DNA from: Ianthella basta | Lineage: Eukaryota; Porifera; Demospongiae; Verongiida; Ianthellidae | NCBI GenBank assembly: GCA_964019415.1 | Contig: OZ025881.1 | Coordinates: 231,201 to 295,200 of the forward strand | DNA: 64,000 nt | Direction: 5' to 3' | Program-made: the position numbers and the translations under genes | Shown here: positions 1 through 12,300 of the stretch, in pieces | Numbering within the stretch: position 1 is the first letter of the stretch | Layout of the letters: each line of letters opens with the position of its first letter | The notes under the pieces: generated by a model | Told to the model about the DNA's origin: nothing | Database searches by the model: none | What the model saw: only the letters and a program-made list of their open reading frames with translations

Positions 1-488
1 GAGAGGAAGAAAGAGCCTGTTCAGTTCATCTTTGATCCCATGTGATGTGTGTGAGCACAACACCGCCTCACCAGGAGTCTGATGTGGCAGTGCAGACATG
101 CCGACCTGTGGTGTGTTATATCTATAACGCCATGACAACATCTTTATTGTCCTATTAATTAGTGTAATATCCAGAACATCAATTTGTGGATTAATCAGCA
201 CATCAGATAAATGTAATCAGCACATCAGATAAATGTTGTTTCCTACTGAAGTGGCCTATCAAAGTGTTCAGTTAGTGAGTACTGATGAACACCTGGTCAA
301 CAGTTGCTCAAGACTAATGAAAGTTCAGCTAAATACCTACTTCTGTAAGTGCTCTAATTAATGGTTGCACAAAGTAATAAAGTAATGCTGATGTTGATGA
401 TGCTGTTCCTAAAACTAGATGGAGTTAATTCAATTAGCCGGTGTTAATTTCCAGTTCCAGTCCAAATTGCAAATTCCAAACAAAGCAG
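1..488. other. Intergenic region downstream of the secreted-protein gene
   Basis: No coding region was recognised. Positions 5-75 closely match 3088-3155, so the secreted-protein gene lies between two copies of a dispersed sequence. A 22-base unit is tandemly duplicated around 196-237. On the minus strand an AATAAA hexamer lies at 143-148 and could be the polyadenylation signal of the gene ending at 489, though it is about 340 bases away. Confidence 0.5.
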
Positions 489-2111
489 TCACTTGAACTG
501 CCTGCTGGCTGCCAACTCCGCCTTCAGCTGCTGGTATACTGCTTTATCCACCTGGATACTTGAAGTGGAGGTTTCGGCGAAATAGTGATTGTAAGTGTCC
601 AAGGCAGTCATGCTCAGGAGAAGCCACTGACTAGCTTCAACCCGCACGTTAGCCTCCCACCAGTTCCGGAGGTCACTCAGTGGAGTTTCTGAGTATTGCC
701 ACAGGTTTAAGGTCCTATCGTGAAATTGATATTGGTGTTCCATCAATCCTGCTTCATGGTTGTCAAGTGTTGGGTGAATGGCTGACCAAACCGTGTCTGG
801 GTTGTTACTCATCCATGTTTCTCCTTTGCCATCAACACGCACCTCTAGTGTCTGTGAGCACTCGTTGTCTGGTAACATGTTGTTATAGTGAGTCTTACAC
901 ATCAAGTAATCTATGATGTTTTCTGCCTTTACTTTCCAGGATGGTGTATGCATAATATCCTGCCAGCCGTCTGCGTCACACTCATTAATTGGGTACAAGT
1001 GGCATGTTCCTTCAGAGGGGTACTCAAAAAAAGGGTTCTCATCAGCATAACACAGCCAGTTCTCCCAAATGTTTCGCTGTTCAGCCCACGACTGGATCCA
1101 ATCAGCATATTGTTCATAGAGGGCTCCCATGTGGACGATCTCTTCAAGGTACACTCGCATGTGCTCCCATCGGTTGTTCACTTCAGAGTCTGTGGAGTTA
1201 ACGTAGTCTCCGTAAATGCTGATGAGCAGGTACATGTGAAGGGTGGCGTACTGAGTGAAGGAGGCAGCTGTTCCTTCCATCAACCTCACATCAGAATACA
1301 ATGGACACAGTCCAGGGTAGATCTCTTCACAAAACTGACGGCTGATAAGAGTATTATTGATGGTGGTATCCCAAGTTCCATCTGGAACTACGTGTGGCAC
1401 TGGGATGATATTACCATGGTTGTCAATTTTTGGAGACATCTGCCTCTCATACTGCATGAAGTGTGGCCTCATTGCAGCAATGGTGATCTCCACATTTTGC
1501 TGACAGTCAAGTCCCTCTCGGCGATCAATGCTCTTAGCGAGACACCCTTGCCACTGGAGCTGACACTCTTGCAGAAGCCTGTCCACATGGTCAATCTGAG
1601 CTTCAAGGATGGCTTGGTCAACGTAGTTAACTACATCTTCCAATCTGTCATTGATGTAGTCGGTCAGTTCATCGAGGGCCTCCTGCATCACATCCAGAGG
1701 GTCAGGAGCTCTGTTACCAGACCAAATACCACTGACCAGGCCGACAAGTCCAAAAATCCCAGCAGCAACGGGACACGCTGTGGCAGCTTTAGAACCAGCG
1801 TCTACCATTCCTCCTGCTATGGTCATAATGCTGTTCCCATAAGTGCTGATGTGGCCTACAGTGCCAGCTGCGTCATTCAGTGTGTCTTCTCCTGCCTGCA
1901 CCTCGATGGGAGGGATGGGGGAAATGTTGACCTTTTCACCTCCTGGGATGTAGCCGTAGTAGGAGCAAGCCTTCTCCTGGTGGCTGGGGGGGTCATCATG
2001 CCACTTGAAGTAGAAGGTCAACTCAGTTGGTGGGATGAATTTTTCTGTCTGAGCCCTGACTGGGCCAAGGACAGAGAGTCCAAGTAGAAGGACTCCCAGC
2101 TGCAGCCACAT
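489..2111 (-). CDS. Secreted helix-rich protein, possibly delta-endotoxin/jellyfish-toxin-like
   Basis: Single open exon coding for 540 aa. The frame could start at 2231, but a TATA box at 2188-2195 lies downstream of that ATG, and the Met at 2111 opens a clean signal peptide (hydrophobic residues about 5-17, probable cleavage after Ala20). I therefore start at 2111. The mature protein is acidic and rich in Cys, Trp and Tyr. It has a Gly/Ala-rich hydrophobic stretch at about 105-130, an amphipathic helical stretch at about 138-182, and later long helices with Gln-Tyr-Ala and Leu-His patterns. A hydrophobic hairpin followed by amphipathic helices recalls the helical first domain of delta-endotoxins and box-jellyfish toxins. 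That is inference from pattern only, and no catalytic motif was seen. It could equally be an unrelated secreted protein. Gene call firm, function weak. Confidence 0.7.
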   Translation of the reverse strand: MWLQLGVLLLGLSVLGPVRAQTEKFIPPTELTFYFKWHDDPPSHQEKACSYYGYIPGGEKVNISPIPPIEVQAGEDTLNDAAGTVGHISTYGNSIMTIAGGMVDAGSKAATACPVAAGIFGLVGLVSGIWSGNRAPDPLDVMQEALDELTDYINDRLEDVVNYVDQAILEAQIDHVDRLLQECQLQWQGCLAKSIDRREGLDCQQNVEITIAAMRPHFMQYERQMSPKIDNHGNIIPVPHVVPDGTWDTTINNTLISRQFCEEIYPGLCPLYSDVRLMEGTAASFTQYATLHMYLLISIYGDYVNSTDSEVNNRWEHMRVYLEEIVHMGALYEQYADWIQSWAEQRNIWENWLCYADENPFFEYPSEGTCHLYPINECDADGWQDIMHTPSWKVKAENIIDYLMCKTHYNNMLPDNECSQTLEVRVDGKGETWMSNNPDTVWSAIHPTLDNHEAGLMEHQYQFHDRTLNLWQYSETPLSDLRNWWEANVRVEASQWLLLSMTALDTYNHYFAETSTSSIQVDKAVYQQLKAELAASRQFK

Positions 2112-2187
2112 GGTGAAGGTCTTGGACCAGCTCTGTTGTTGCAAGATGAGTTGTTGCTGAAGTGCTCTTAAGGTAGCTCTGCACTCC

Positions 2188-2195
2188 CTTATATA
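2188..2195 (-). promoter_or_regulatory. TATA box of the secreted-protein gene
   Basis: Minus-strand TATATAAG. A start site about 30 bases downstream would fall near 2160, leaving a leader of about 50 bases with no upstream ATG before the Met at 2111. This position decides the start codon, because the longer frame would begin upstream of the promoter. Confidence 0.6.
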
Positions 2196-3343
2196 GGCAC
2201 TGTGTCCTTGCAGACAATGAGGGCTGTACATACTCCTTGCACAGCCTCATTGTGTCTGTGCTGTACACACACCTTGCCTTGCACACTGCTGAACTACACA
2301 CTACACAGGCCCCACCCCCTAGTCACTCTCCACTGTAAGCCCCACCCCCAACAGCCCACGTACTGTGAACACAATGAATGTAAAGTCCTTTGTTGGCATG
2401 GTTGTCTGTGGTTGAGGTGGGTGATCACAGCACAGAGGAGAGTCAATGAACCCAGCCACCATTGTTGGATGCACAATTCAACTCACTTCCATGCACCAAT
2501 GAGCTCTCTGTGTGCTTGGTCCAAAAATAGAAGTAATGTGGTCCTCCATAATGTTGACGTATGATTGCCATGCAGTATGAGCCTTAAGTACTAGTTTGTG
2601 TGTGTATCTCCTAGTACAAGTGATATCATACACTTAGATAGCTGTGATGGTGGTCATCAATTGGAGTTACTCAGTCTCTAGACCCATTTGAGACATGATC
2701 TATTTGGAGTTGGAATGGCACAGCAAGAACGACCTCAAATTATGTCCATTTGACTGCCCTTGACAGCAGTATCCAGTGACACATCACACACATGGCCATT
2801 AATAAGTGAAAGTGTTGCCTGGTTGAATTGATGTACTCTGAGTGACACAGAGTGCACGTGGCAACACTCACGTCATCCTAAGCATCCAGGAACATGGATT
2901 GTGTCATATCAGTCAATGGCAGCTGTGAACAGAGCAACGCAACATGACAGGTTGTCATGTGCGGCAAATGAAGGCATGTGAGACTATGCATACGTCTTGT
3001 CCATTATGACAGGGTCCTCCCCTTTCCCTTCCCATGTGGGTGGCGCACACAACGCATGCATGGAGCTCAAGATCATTGTTACGGAAAAAGGAAAGAGCTG
3101 TTCAGTTCATCTTTGATTCTATGTGAAGTGTGCAAGGACACAAGGACGACCTCAATGTCATTGAGGGGTCTGGGTCAGCAGCTGCACCTATCTCTGTGCT
3201 ATGACCGGGCTTGGGGCGGTGACCAAAATGCGTGGGCGTGTGGATCATTGCGTAATCATTAAATGGACGTAGGAAGCCGACCGGCAAACTGATTCATCTA
3301 TACGTGGTTTTCGACGGCGATTGAGTCAAGAGAGCCTCCAGTG
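2196..3343. other. Intergenic region between divergent genes
   Basis: Holds the promoter side of the minus-strand secreted gene and, at its right end, the 5' region of the flippase gene. Positions 3088-3155 repeat the sequence at 5-75. No other coding or RNA gene was recognised. Confidence 0.4.
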
Positions 3344-6300
3344 ATGGTTAGTTGGAGCAAGCGATCTGGAGTGGCGTACGACTCGCTTCCCATGATAAGG
3401 GGTGAAGAAGACGACCATGGCGAGTGTGAAGAAGAGGAACTGATCATGCCGTCTCGTCCGAGGGCTGGATGCACCTGCCAGTGGGCTCGTAGTGGGATGA
3501 AGTGCCTCAGTAGACTGTGGAACAAGTAAGTGGTTATACTGAAAATGCACTGTGACCACCCTGCAGTGCACCGTGCCCACCCTGCAGTGCACCGTGCCCA
3601 CCCTGTAGTGCACCGTGCTCACCCTGTAGTGCACCGTGCCCACCCTGCAGTGCACCGTGACCACCCTGCAGTGCACCGTGACCACCCTGCAGTGCACCGT
3701 GCCCACCCTGCAGTGCACCGTGCCCACCCTGCAGTGCACCGTGCCCACCCTGCAGTGCACCGTGCCCACCCTGTAGTGCACCGTGCCCACCCTGCAGTGC
3801 ACCGTGCCCACCCTGCAGTGCACTGTGCCCACCCTGCAGTGCACCGTGCCCACCCTGTAGTGCACCGTGCCCACCCTCAGTGCACCGTGCCCACCCTCAG
3901 TGCACCGTGCCCACCCTGCAGTGCACCGTGCCCACCCTGCAGTGCACCGTGCCCACCCTGCAGTGCACCGTGCCCACCCTGTAGTGCACCGTGCCCACCC
4001 TCAGTGCACCGTGCCCACCCTCAGTGCACCGTGCCCACCCTGCAGTGCACCGTGCCCACCCTGCAGTGCACCGTGCCCACCCTGCAGTGCACCGTGCCCA
4101 CCCGTAGTGCACCGTGCCCACCCTCAGTGCACCGTGCCCACCCTCAGTGCACCGTGCCCACCCTGCAGTGCACCGTGACCACCCTGTAGTGCACCGTGCC
4201 CACCCTGTAGTGCACCGTGCCCACCCTGCAGTGCACTCACTGCACTGTGCTGACCCTGTCCACCCACATGGCCCTCCAACTGTCCCACCCCTCTACTCCC
4301 CCCTCCCTTGGTCTCTGCTAGTCTCCCTTGGGTGGGAAGATGGGGACAGGTGGGGGGGCATGTGGGTGGGACAGGTACGAAATCGGGTAGCCTTGTCACT
4401 GATCTTGAGGCTAGGAGCCATTGAAAGTGAACACAAGGATGAGTGAGGCACCAAAGTGGTTTCATTAGCAGAAAGGCTTGAACAGTGCAGAACTTGCATA
4501 AGAATTTGTGTACTTCACAATTGTGGATTTGAACGGGTAGGCATGGATGCACTTACATACTGCAACGTCAGACTATGAGCTCACTGCGGTCATGGTCATG
4601 TCACTTGACAGGGGAAAGGGTCCAATAGCATTTCCAGAAAGTGTGCTGGTGTTTGCATGGTCTACAGTGAAATGCCATTTTAAATTGTGAAATCCCACAT
4701 CAGATATGGGAGTGGCCTACTTCACACAATACTCCAGTACACATGAGGGAAGGTGGTACTTCCCAGCGAATGCACCTCTGGGGAAATACAGGAGTGTGGG
4801 GTAAACCCATTCATTAATATATTACCCAAATAGCGGGAAATACATCAATAACACCCGAGTGGGAAGGGAATATATCATTTCCTGTGTGTGCTGTGAATGT
4901 CACACACGAATACAAAGGATTGCCGAGTCCTTGCAGCAAATCATGTCCAACAGTCCATATATGGAGTGTTATGTCATGTGAGTCAGACCTGCACCAATCA
5001 GATTGCAGATTGCACCCACCCCTATGCCATCAGACCAGTTCCTCGTGACTCACCTTCGCTCAACTTAATGCATATATTTAACAATCTCCTGCTCACAGCT
5101 AGGAGCCACACTCTGTACCACCAGCCTCACATAGCCTGTTGGATGATAGTGATGTCAGCATATGATTATAGGACACAGACAGGTGGTCACCATTGTTCAC
5201 CTCACAGTGTACCTGGGTGTGCGTATGACATGATCTGTGTGTGCATGTGATGTGTGCTGTCATGAGTGTCACAGTGAGTGTCATTCCACAGCATGACTGT
5301 CAGTAGTGACGACAATGGTTACGTGAACTCGCATTGCATGTGTGATAATGTATTTGAAATGAAGGAGTCCGTTACCTGTGTTGCTAGGCAACCCTTATGT
5401 GAAGTATAAGTACAAATTTGATACTATGTTTAACTTGGGGGGCATTGCTTGCTGTCATATTTGGTGTGAGAAGTGCTTGTTGTCTTTATGTGTGTGGGTG
5501 GATTGACACTGGGTTAACGTTGCACTGTGCTCTGTTGTGTGCTGCAGCTGTAAGGGTCGGTTTGAGGAGGTTGTCCTCAGAAGGGCACCGCCACGAGAGA
5601 GAACAGTGGCCTTCAATGAGGAGGTGGGCATCATTTGGAAATAATTGCCTAGTCCTTGACCTTAAATATGGTTCTCTTCCCCAGGGTGCCATCAACAAAG
5701 GGTATCCTCCCAACAAGCTGGCCAATCACAAATATGGCCTCTTCTCGTTCTTTCCCAAAGTGAGTTGTCTTTGAACCCAGCTCATTCAGGGTCTCCTGTA
5801 CCTCACTCACTACTCATTTCATAGTCCATTTAGTGACTGTACAATCCACACCCTGGCCTATCCTAGCCCCTCCCTGCCCCGCCTTCTCTCCCAGGTGCTG
5901 TATGAACAGTTTAAGTTCTTCCTCAACCTCTACTTCCTCATGGTGGCCCTCACTCAGACCATCCCTCAGCTCAGGATCAATCAGTGGTATACCTACTGGG
6001 GGCCTCTTGTGAGTGACCACACCCACCTGCCACACCCACCTGCCACGCCCACCTGCCATAACCACCCACCTGTCACACCCCTTGATGCCCTCTGCCTGTT
6101 CTGTCAGGGGTTTGTCCTTGCTGTGACACTGTCAAGAGAGGCATATGACGATCTGAAGAGAAGGTGGAGGGACAGAGAGATCAATGCTCAGGTCTACAAG
6201 AAGCTCACCACAAGAGGTGTGCCCTAGCCAATGGGTCCTTGTGCATGTGGTGAGACCTCGTTCCCTTCTTGCCTCTCCTTCCCCTGTCACTGCAGGAACT

Positions 6301-9300
6301 GTACTTGTGAGGAGCAGTGGTATTCAAGTGGGAGACCTTCTGTACATTGACAAGGTGCGTCACTCGTGTCACTCACCTCACCACGCATCATCCTTACCTC
6401 ACTCCACTCCACTTCGCCCAATCCCATTTCAGGACCAGCGGATCCCAGCAGATGTTATTCTCTTACGCACAACAGAGAAGAATGGTGTGTAGGTGTATGG
6501 TAGCAGCCGTGTGAGTGTGAGCGGCTGAGTTGACTGCTGGCACTCTGTCCGCTCTACAGGGACCTGCTTCATTCGCACAGACCAGCTGGATGGGGAGACT
6601 GACTGGAAGATGAGAGTGGCTGTACCCCAGTGTCAGGCGTTGGAAGATGATGGGGTGAGTGTGAAGGGGGAGGGGGTGTGAAGGGGAGGGGGAGGGGACT
6701 GGGGGAGAGGAGAAGGGGAAGGGACTGGGAGAGGGGAAGGGGAGGTTCAGTGTGAGTGCAGTTTTTGCAAGTTGGTGTGGTGCTGTATGTTGTACCAGGA
6801 CCTGCTTCAGGTCAGCGGATCAGTGTTTGCAGCCAAGCCTGAGAAAGACATCCACAACTTTGTTGGCACTTTGTCCTATGTGAGCCTCAACTTACACTCC
6901 ACCTCACCTCACTCCACCTCACCTCACTCCACCTCACATCACTCCACCTCACGTCACTCCACCTCACTTCACTCCACCTCACCTCACTCCACCTCACTTC
7001 ACTCCACCTCACGTCACTCCACCTCACGTCACTCCACCTCACCTCACTCCACCTCACATCACTCCACCTCACGTCACTCCACCTCACTTCACTCCACCTC
7101 ACCTCACTCCACCTCACTTCACTCCACCTCACGTCACTCCACCTCACGTCACTCCACCTCATGTCACTCCACCTCACGTCACTCCACCTCACCTCACTCC
7201 ACCTCACCTCACTCCACCTCACTTCACTCCACCTCACTTCACTCCACTAACAACTGTTCCGTGTGTGCCCACAGAGTGGTTGCCAAGGAGATGGTGAAGT
7301 GGAATGTCCCCTCAGCATTGAGAACATGATGTGGGGAGGCACTGTGCTGGCCTCAGGTGAGCTCCACTCTGGGAGTGCGTGCGCGCACATGCGTGTGTGT
7401 GGTATATCCTACTGCATGTCCCTCAGGCACTGCGCTCTGTGTTGTGGTGTACACTGGGAGGGAAACAAGGAGCGCTCTCAACACATCCCAACCGCGAGCA
7501 AAGGTGGGCCGAGAAGTGGGCAGGAATGCAATCCAGATATGATCCTCCTCCGTTCCCCTCCACTCCTTCTGTAGGTTGGTTTGATTGACTTGGAGATCAA
7601 TCGTCTGACCAAGGTACTCTTCTTGGTCACTCTCACCACAGCACTGACTGTTCTACTGCTCAGGGTACGTCTGTCCTTCCCTCCCTCTCCTCCACTACCC
7701 ACCAACCACTCCCACCACCACCAGTCCCTCCCTCCCCTCCACTACCCACCAACCACTCCCACCACCACCAGTCCCTCCCTCCCCTCCACTACCCACCAAC
7801 CACTCCCACCACCACCAGTCCCTCCCTCCCCTCCACTACCCACCAACCACTCCCACCACCACCAGTCCCTCCCTCCCCTCCACTACCCACCAACCACTCC
7901 CACCACCACCAGTCCCTCCCTCCCCTCCACTACCCACCAACCACTCCCACCACCACCAGTCCCTCCCTCCCCTCCACTATCCACCAACCACTCCCACCAC
8001 CACCAGTCCCTCCCTCCCCTCCACTACCCACCTCTCCGTATGCACTTGTAGGGCTTTGACGGTCCCTGGTATCTCTACCTATTGAGGTACCTGCTGCTGT
8101 TCTCTTACATCATTCCCATCAGGTGGGCGGGGTGGGTAGGGGGTCTGTTGTGGGTGGAGTGGGTGCCAACGGAACATCTTGTTCCATCGGGTATGTACAA
8201 TCCTGCTAGAACTGTGGCCAGCAGTCAACCCATTTAATGGGAATGCCCCCCCCCCCCCTCCAGTGTAGTGATAGCCTCCTATACAATATGCACTTGCTGT
8301 TTACATAGCAGTAGTGCCCCCCCCCCCCCCCTCCCACCTGTACCGTCCACATGTCTCACCCGCTTGTCCTCCCCTCTGTCCCTTCTATCATCCCTGTCTC
8401 CCCACCTGTCCCCCCACCTGTTCCCCCACCTGTCCCCCCACCTGTCCCCCCACCTGTCCCCCCACCTGTCCCCCCACCTGTCCCCCCTCCTGTCCCCCCT
8501 CCTGTCCCCCCTCCTGTCCTCCTCACCTGTCCACCCACCTGTCCCCCCTCCTGTTCCCCCTCCTGTCCCCCCTCCCGTTCCCCCTCCTGTCCACCCACCT
8601 GTCCCCCCTCCTGTCCCCCCTCCTGTCCCCCCTCCTGTCCTCCTCACCTGTCCACCCACCTGTCCCCCCTCCTGTTCCCCCTCCTGTCCCCCCTCCCGTT
8701 CCCCCTCCTGTCCACCCACCTGTCCCCCCTCCTGTCCCCCCTCCTGTCCCCCCTCCTGTCCTCCTCACCTGTCCACCCACCTGTCCCCCCTCCTGTTCCC
8801 CCTCCTGTCCCCCCTCCCGTTCCCCCTCCTGTCCACCCACCTGTCCCCCCTCCTGTCCCCCCTCCTGTCCCCCCTCCTGTCCTCCTCACCTGTCCACCCA
8901 CCTGTCCCCCCTCCTGTTCCCCCTCCTGTCCACCCACCTGTCCCCCCACCTGTCCCCCCTCCTGTCCCCCCTCCTGTCCTCCTCACCTGTCCACCCACCT
9001 GTCCCCCCTCCTGTTCCCCCTCCTGTCCCCCCTCCCGTTCCCCCTCCTGTCCACCCACCTGTCCCCCCTCCTGTCCCCCCACCTGTCCCCCCACCTGTCC
9101 CCCCACCTGTCCCCCCTCCTGTCCCCCCTCCTGTCCCCCCTCCTGTCCTCCTCACCTGTCCCCCCTCCTGTCCCCCCTCCTGTCCTCCCACCTGTCCCCC
9201 CACCTGTCCCCCCACCTGTCCCCCCACCTGTCCCCCCACCTGTCCCCCCTCCTGTCCCCCCTCCTGTCCCCCCACCTGTCCCCTCACCTGTCCCCCCTCC

Positions 9301-12300
9301 TGTCCCCCCACCTGTCCCCCCACCTGTCCCCCCACCTGTCCCCCCACCTGTACCCCCACCTGTCCCCCCTCCTGTCCCCCCTCCTGTCCCCCCTCCTGTC
9401 CCCCCTCTTGTCCCCCCGCCTGTCCCTTCTCCTGTCCCCCCACCTGTTCCCCCACCTGTCCCCCCACCTGTCCCCCCACCTGTCCCCCCACCTGTCCCCC
9501 CACCTGTCCCCCCACCTGTCCCCCCACCTGTCCCCCCTCCTGTCCCCCCTCCTGTCCCCCCTCTTGTCCCCCCGCCTGTCCCTTCTCCTGTCCCCCCACC
9601 TGTCCCCCCACCTGTCCCCCCACCTGTCCCCCCACCTGTACCCCCACCTGTCCCCCCACCTGTCCCCCCACCTGTCCCCCCTCTTGTCCCCCCGCCTGTC
9701 CCTTCTCCTGTCCCCCCACCTGTCCCCCCTCCTGTCCCCCCTCCTGTCCTCCTCACCTGTCCCCCCTCCTGTCCCCCCTCCTGTCCCCCCACCTGTCCCC
9801 CCACCTGTACCCCCACCTGTCCCCCCACCTGTCCCCCCACCTGTCCCCCCTCCTGTCCCCCCACCTGTCCCCCCACCTGTCCCCCCTCCTGTCCCCCCAC
9901 CTGTCCCCCCACCTGTACCCCCACCTGTCCCCCCTCCTGTCCCCCCTCCTGTCCCCCCTCCTGTCCCCCCACCTGTCCCCCCACCTGTCCCCCCACCCGT
10001 CTCCCCACCTGTCCCCCCACCCGTCTCTCCACCTGTCCCCCCACCCGTCTCCCCACCTGTCCCCCCACCTGTCCCCCCACCTGTCCTCCCTCCTGTCCCC
10101 CCTCCTGTCCCCCCACCTGTCCCCCCACCCGTCTCCCCACCTGTCCCCCCACCCGTCCCCCCACCTGTCCCCCCACCTGTCCCCCCACCTGTCCCCCCAC
10201 CTGTCCCCCCACCTGTCCCCCCACCTGTCCCCCCACTCGTCTCCCCACCTGTCCCCCCACCTGTCCCCCCACCTGTCCTCCCTCCTGTCCCCACCTGTCC
10301 CCCCTCCTGTCCCCCCACCTGTCCCCCCACCTGTCCCCCCACCTGTCCCCCCACCTGTACCCCCACCTGTCCCCCCTCCTGTCCCCCCACCTGTCCCCCC
10401 TCCTGTCCCCCCTCTTGTCCCCCCGCCTGTCCCTTCTCCTGTCCCCCCACCTGTCCCCCCACCTGTCCCCCCACCTGTCCCCCCACCTGTCCCCCCACCT
10501 GTACCCCCACCTGTTCCCCCACCTGTCCCCCCACCTGTCCCCCCACCTGTCCCCCCTCCTGTCCCCCCACCTGTCCCCCCTCCTGTCCCCCCACCTGTCC
10601 CCCCACCTGTACCCCCACCTGTCCCCCCTCCTGTCCCCCCACCTGTCCCCCCACCTGTCCCCCCACCTGTCCCCCCACCTGTCCCCCCACCTGTCCCCCC
10701 ACCTGTCCCCCCACCTGTATCCCCACCTGTTTCCCCTCCTGTCCCCCCTCCTGTCCCCCCTCCTGTCCCCCCACCTGTCCCCCCACCTGTCCCCCCACCT
10801 GTCCCCCCACCTGTCCCCCCTCCTGTCCCCCCACCTGTCCCCCCACCTGTCCCCCCTCCTGTCCCCCCACCTGTCCCCCCACCTGTATCCCCACCTGTCC
10901 CCCCTCCTGTCCCCCCTCCTGTCCCCCCTCCTGTCCCCCCACCTGTCCCCCCACCTGTCCCCCCACCCGTCTCCCCACCTGTCCCCCCACCCGTCTCCCC
11001 ACCTGTCCCCCCACCTGTCCCCCCACCTGTCCTCCCACCTGTACCCCCACCTGTCCCCCCTCCTGTCCCCCCACCTGTCCCCCCACCTGTCCCCCCACCT
11101 GTTCCCCCACCTGTACCCCCACCTGTCCCCCCTCCTGTCCCCCCACCTGTCCCCCCACCTGTACCCCCACCTGTCCCCCCTCCTGTCCCCCCACCTGTCC
11201 CCCCACCTGTCCCCCCCACCTGTCCCCCCACCTGTCCCCCCACCTGTCCCCCCACCTGTCCCCCCTCCTGTCCCCCCACCTGTCCCCCCTCCTGTCCCCC
11301 CCTCCTGTCCCCCCACCTGTCCCCCCACCTGTCCCCCCACCTGTCCCCCCTCCTGTCCCCCCACCTGTCCCCCACCTGTCCCCCCACCCCCCATATGTTA
11401 AAGTCTATGTACATTGTCTTGTGTGTCTACATTTCCACTTGTTGTTATCTACAAATTTCCACTTATAGTTTGCGTGTGAATTTGGACATGGGGAAGCTGG
11501 CCTACTCCTGGTTGGTTCAGCGCGACGACTCCATTCCAGGCACTGTTGTTCGCTGCAGCACCATCCCCGAGGAGCTGGGGCGTGTGGAGTACCTCCTCAC
11601 TGACAAGACAGGGACACTCACCAGGAACGAGATGGTGCGGGGGTTGTGAGGTGGGGGTTGTGAGGTGGGGGTGGGGGTGGTGAGGCGTGGGTGGTGAGGT
11701 GTGGGTGGTGAGGTGTGGGTGGTGAGGTGTGGGTGGTGAGGTGGGGTTGGTGAGGTGGGGGTGGGGATGGTGAGGTGGGGGTGGTGAGGTGGGGGGCAGG
11801 GTGGTGAGGTGCGGGTGGTGAGGTGGGGGTGGTGAGGTGGGGGGCGGGGTGGTGAGGTGGGGGGCAGGGTGGTGAGGTGGGGGGGTGGGTTGTTGCACCT
11901 TCACTCCTAGCAGCTGCACTGAGACCGTCTGGTCACCTTTGTACTGGTAGTGTGTTTACTGCCTCTCTCTGTGTTAGGTTTTCAAGAAGCTGGCAGTGGG
12001 GTTCAGGTCCTTTGGGACTGACTCTCTGCATGAGGTGAGAAAGTGCTTGTGGACCTGTGCACAACAAACACACAACACACACCCACACATACTTACACAT
12101 GCGCACTAGTGTATACACTTGTTGGTAGTAATGTGTGTGATGTGGTGTGGTGTGGTGTGGTGTGATGTGGTGTTGTGTGGTGTGGTGTTGTGTGGTGTGG
12201 TGTGGTGTGATGTGGTGTGATGTGGTGTGGTGTGGTGTGTTTGTGATGAGATGTGCTTGGTGATGCCGTCCTACCCTTCAGGTTAGAGACATGTTGAAGA

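Noticed and set aside
888-2087. 399-codon plus-strand frame opposite the secreted-protein gene
   Set aside because: Antisense shadow. It has no signal peptide or recognised domain, while the minus frame has promoter, signal peptide and protein-like composition.
2112-2231. 40-codon N-terminal extension of the secreted protein
   Set aside because: It contains the TATA box and precedes the signal peptide, so it is promoter and leader.
8268-11649. Pro/Ser/Thr-rich frames of 1000-1100 codons on the plus strand and Gly-rich frames on the minus strand
   Set aside because: Direct consequence of a stop-free 12-bp tandem repeat. The last codons of one frame coincide with true ATP9 exon 14 only by chance of phase.
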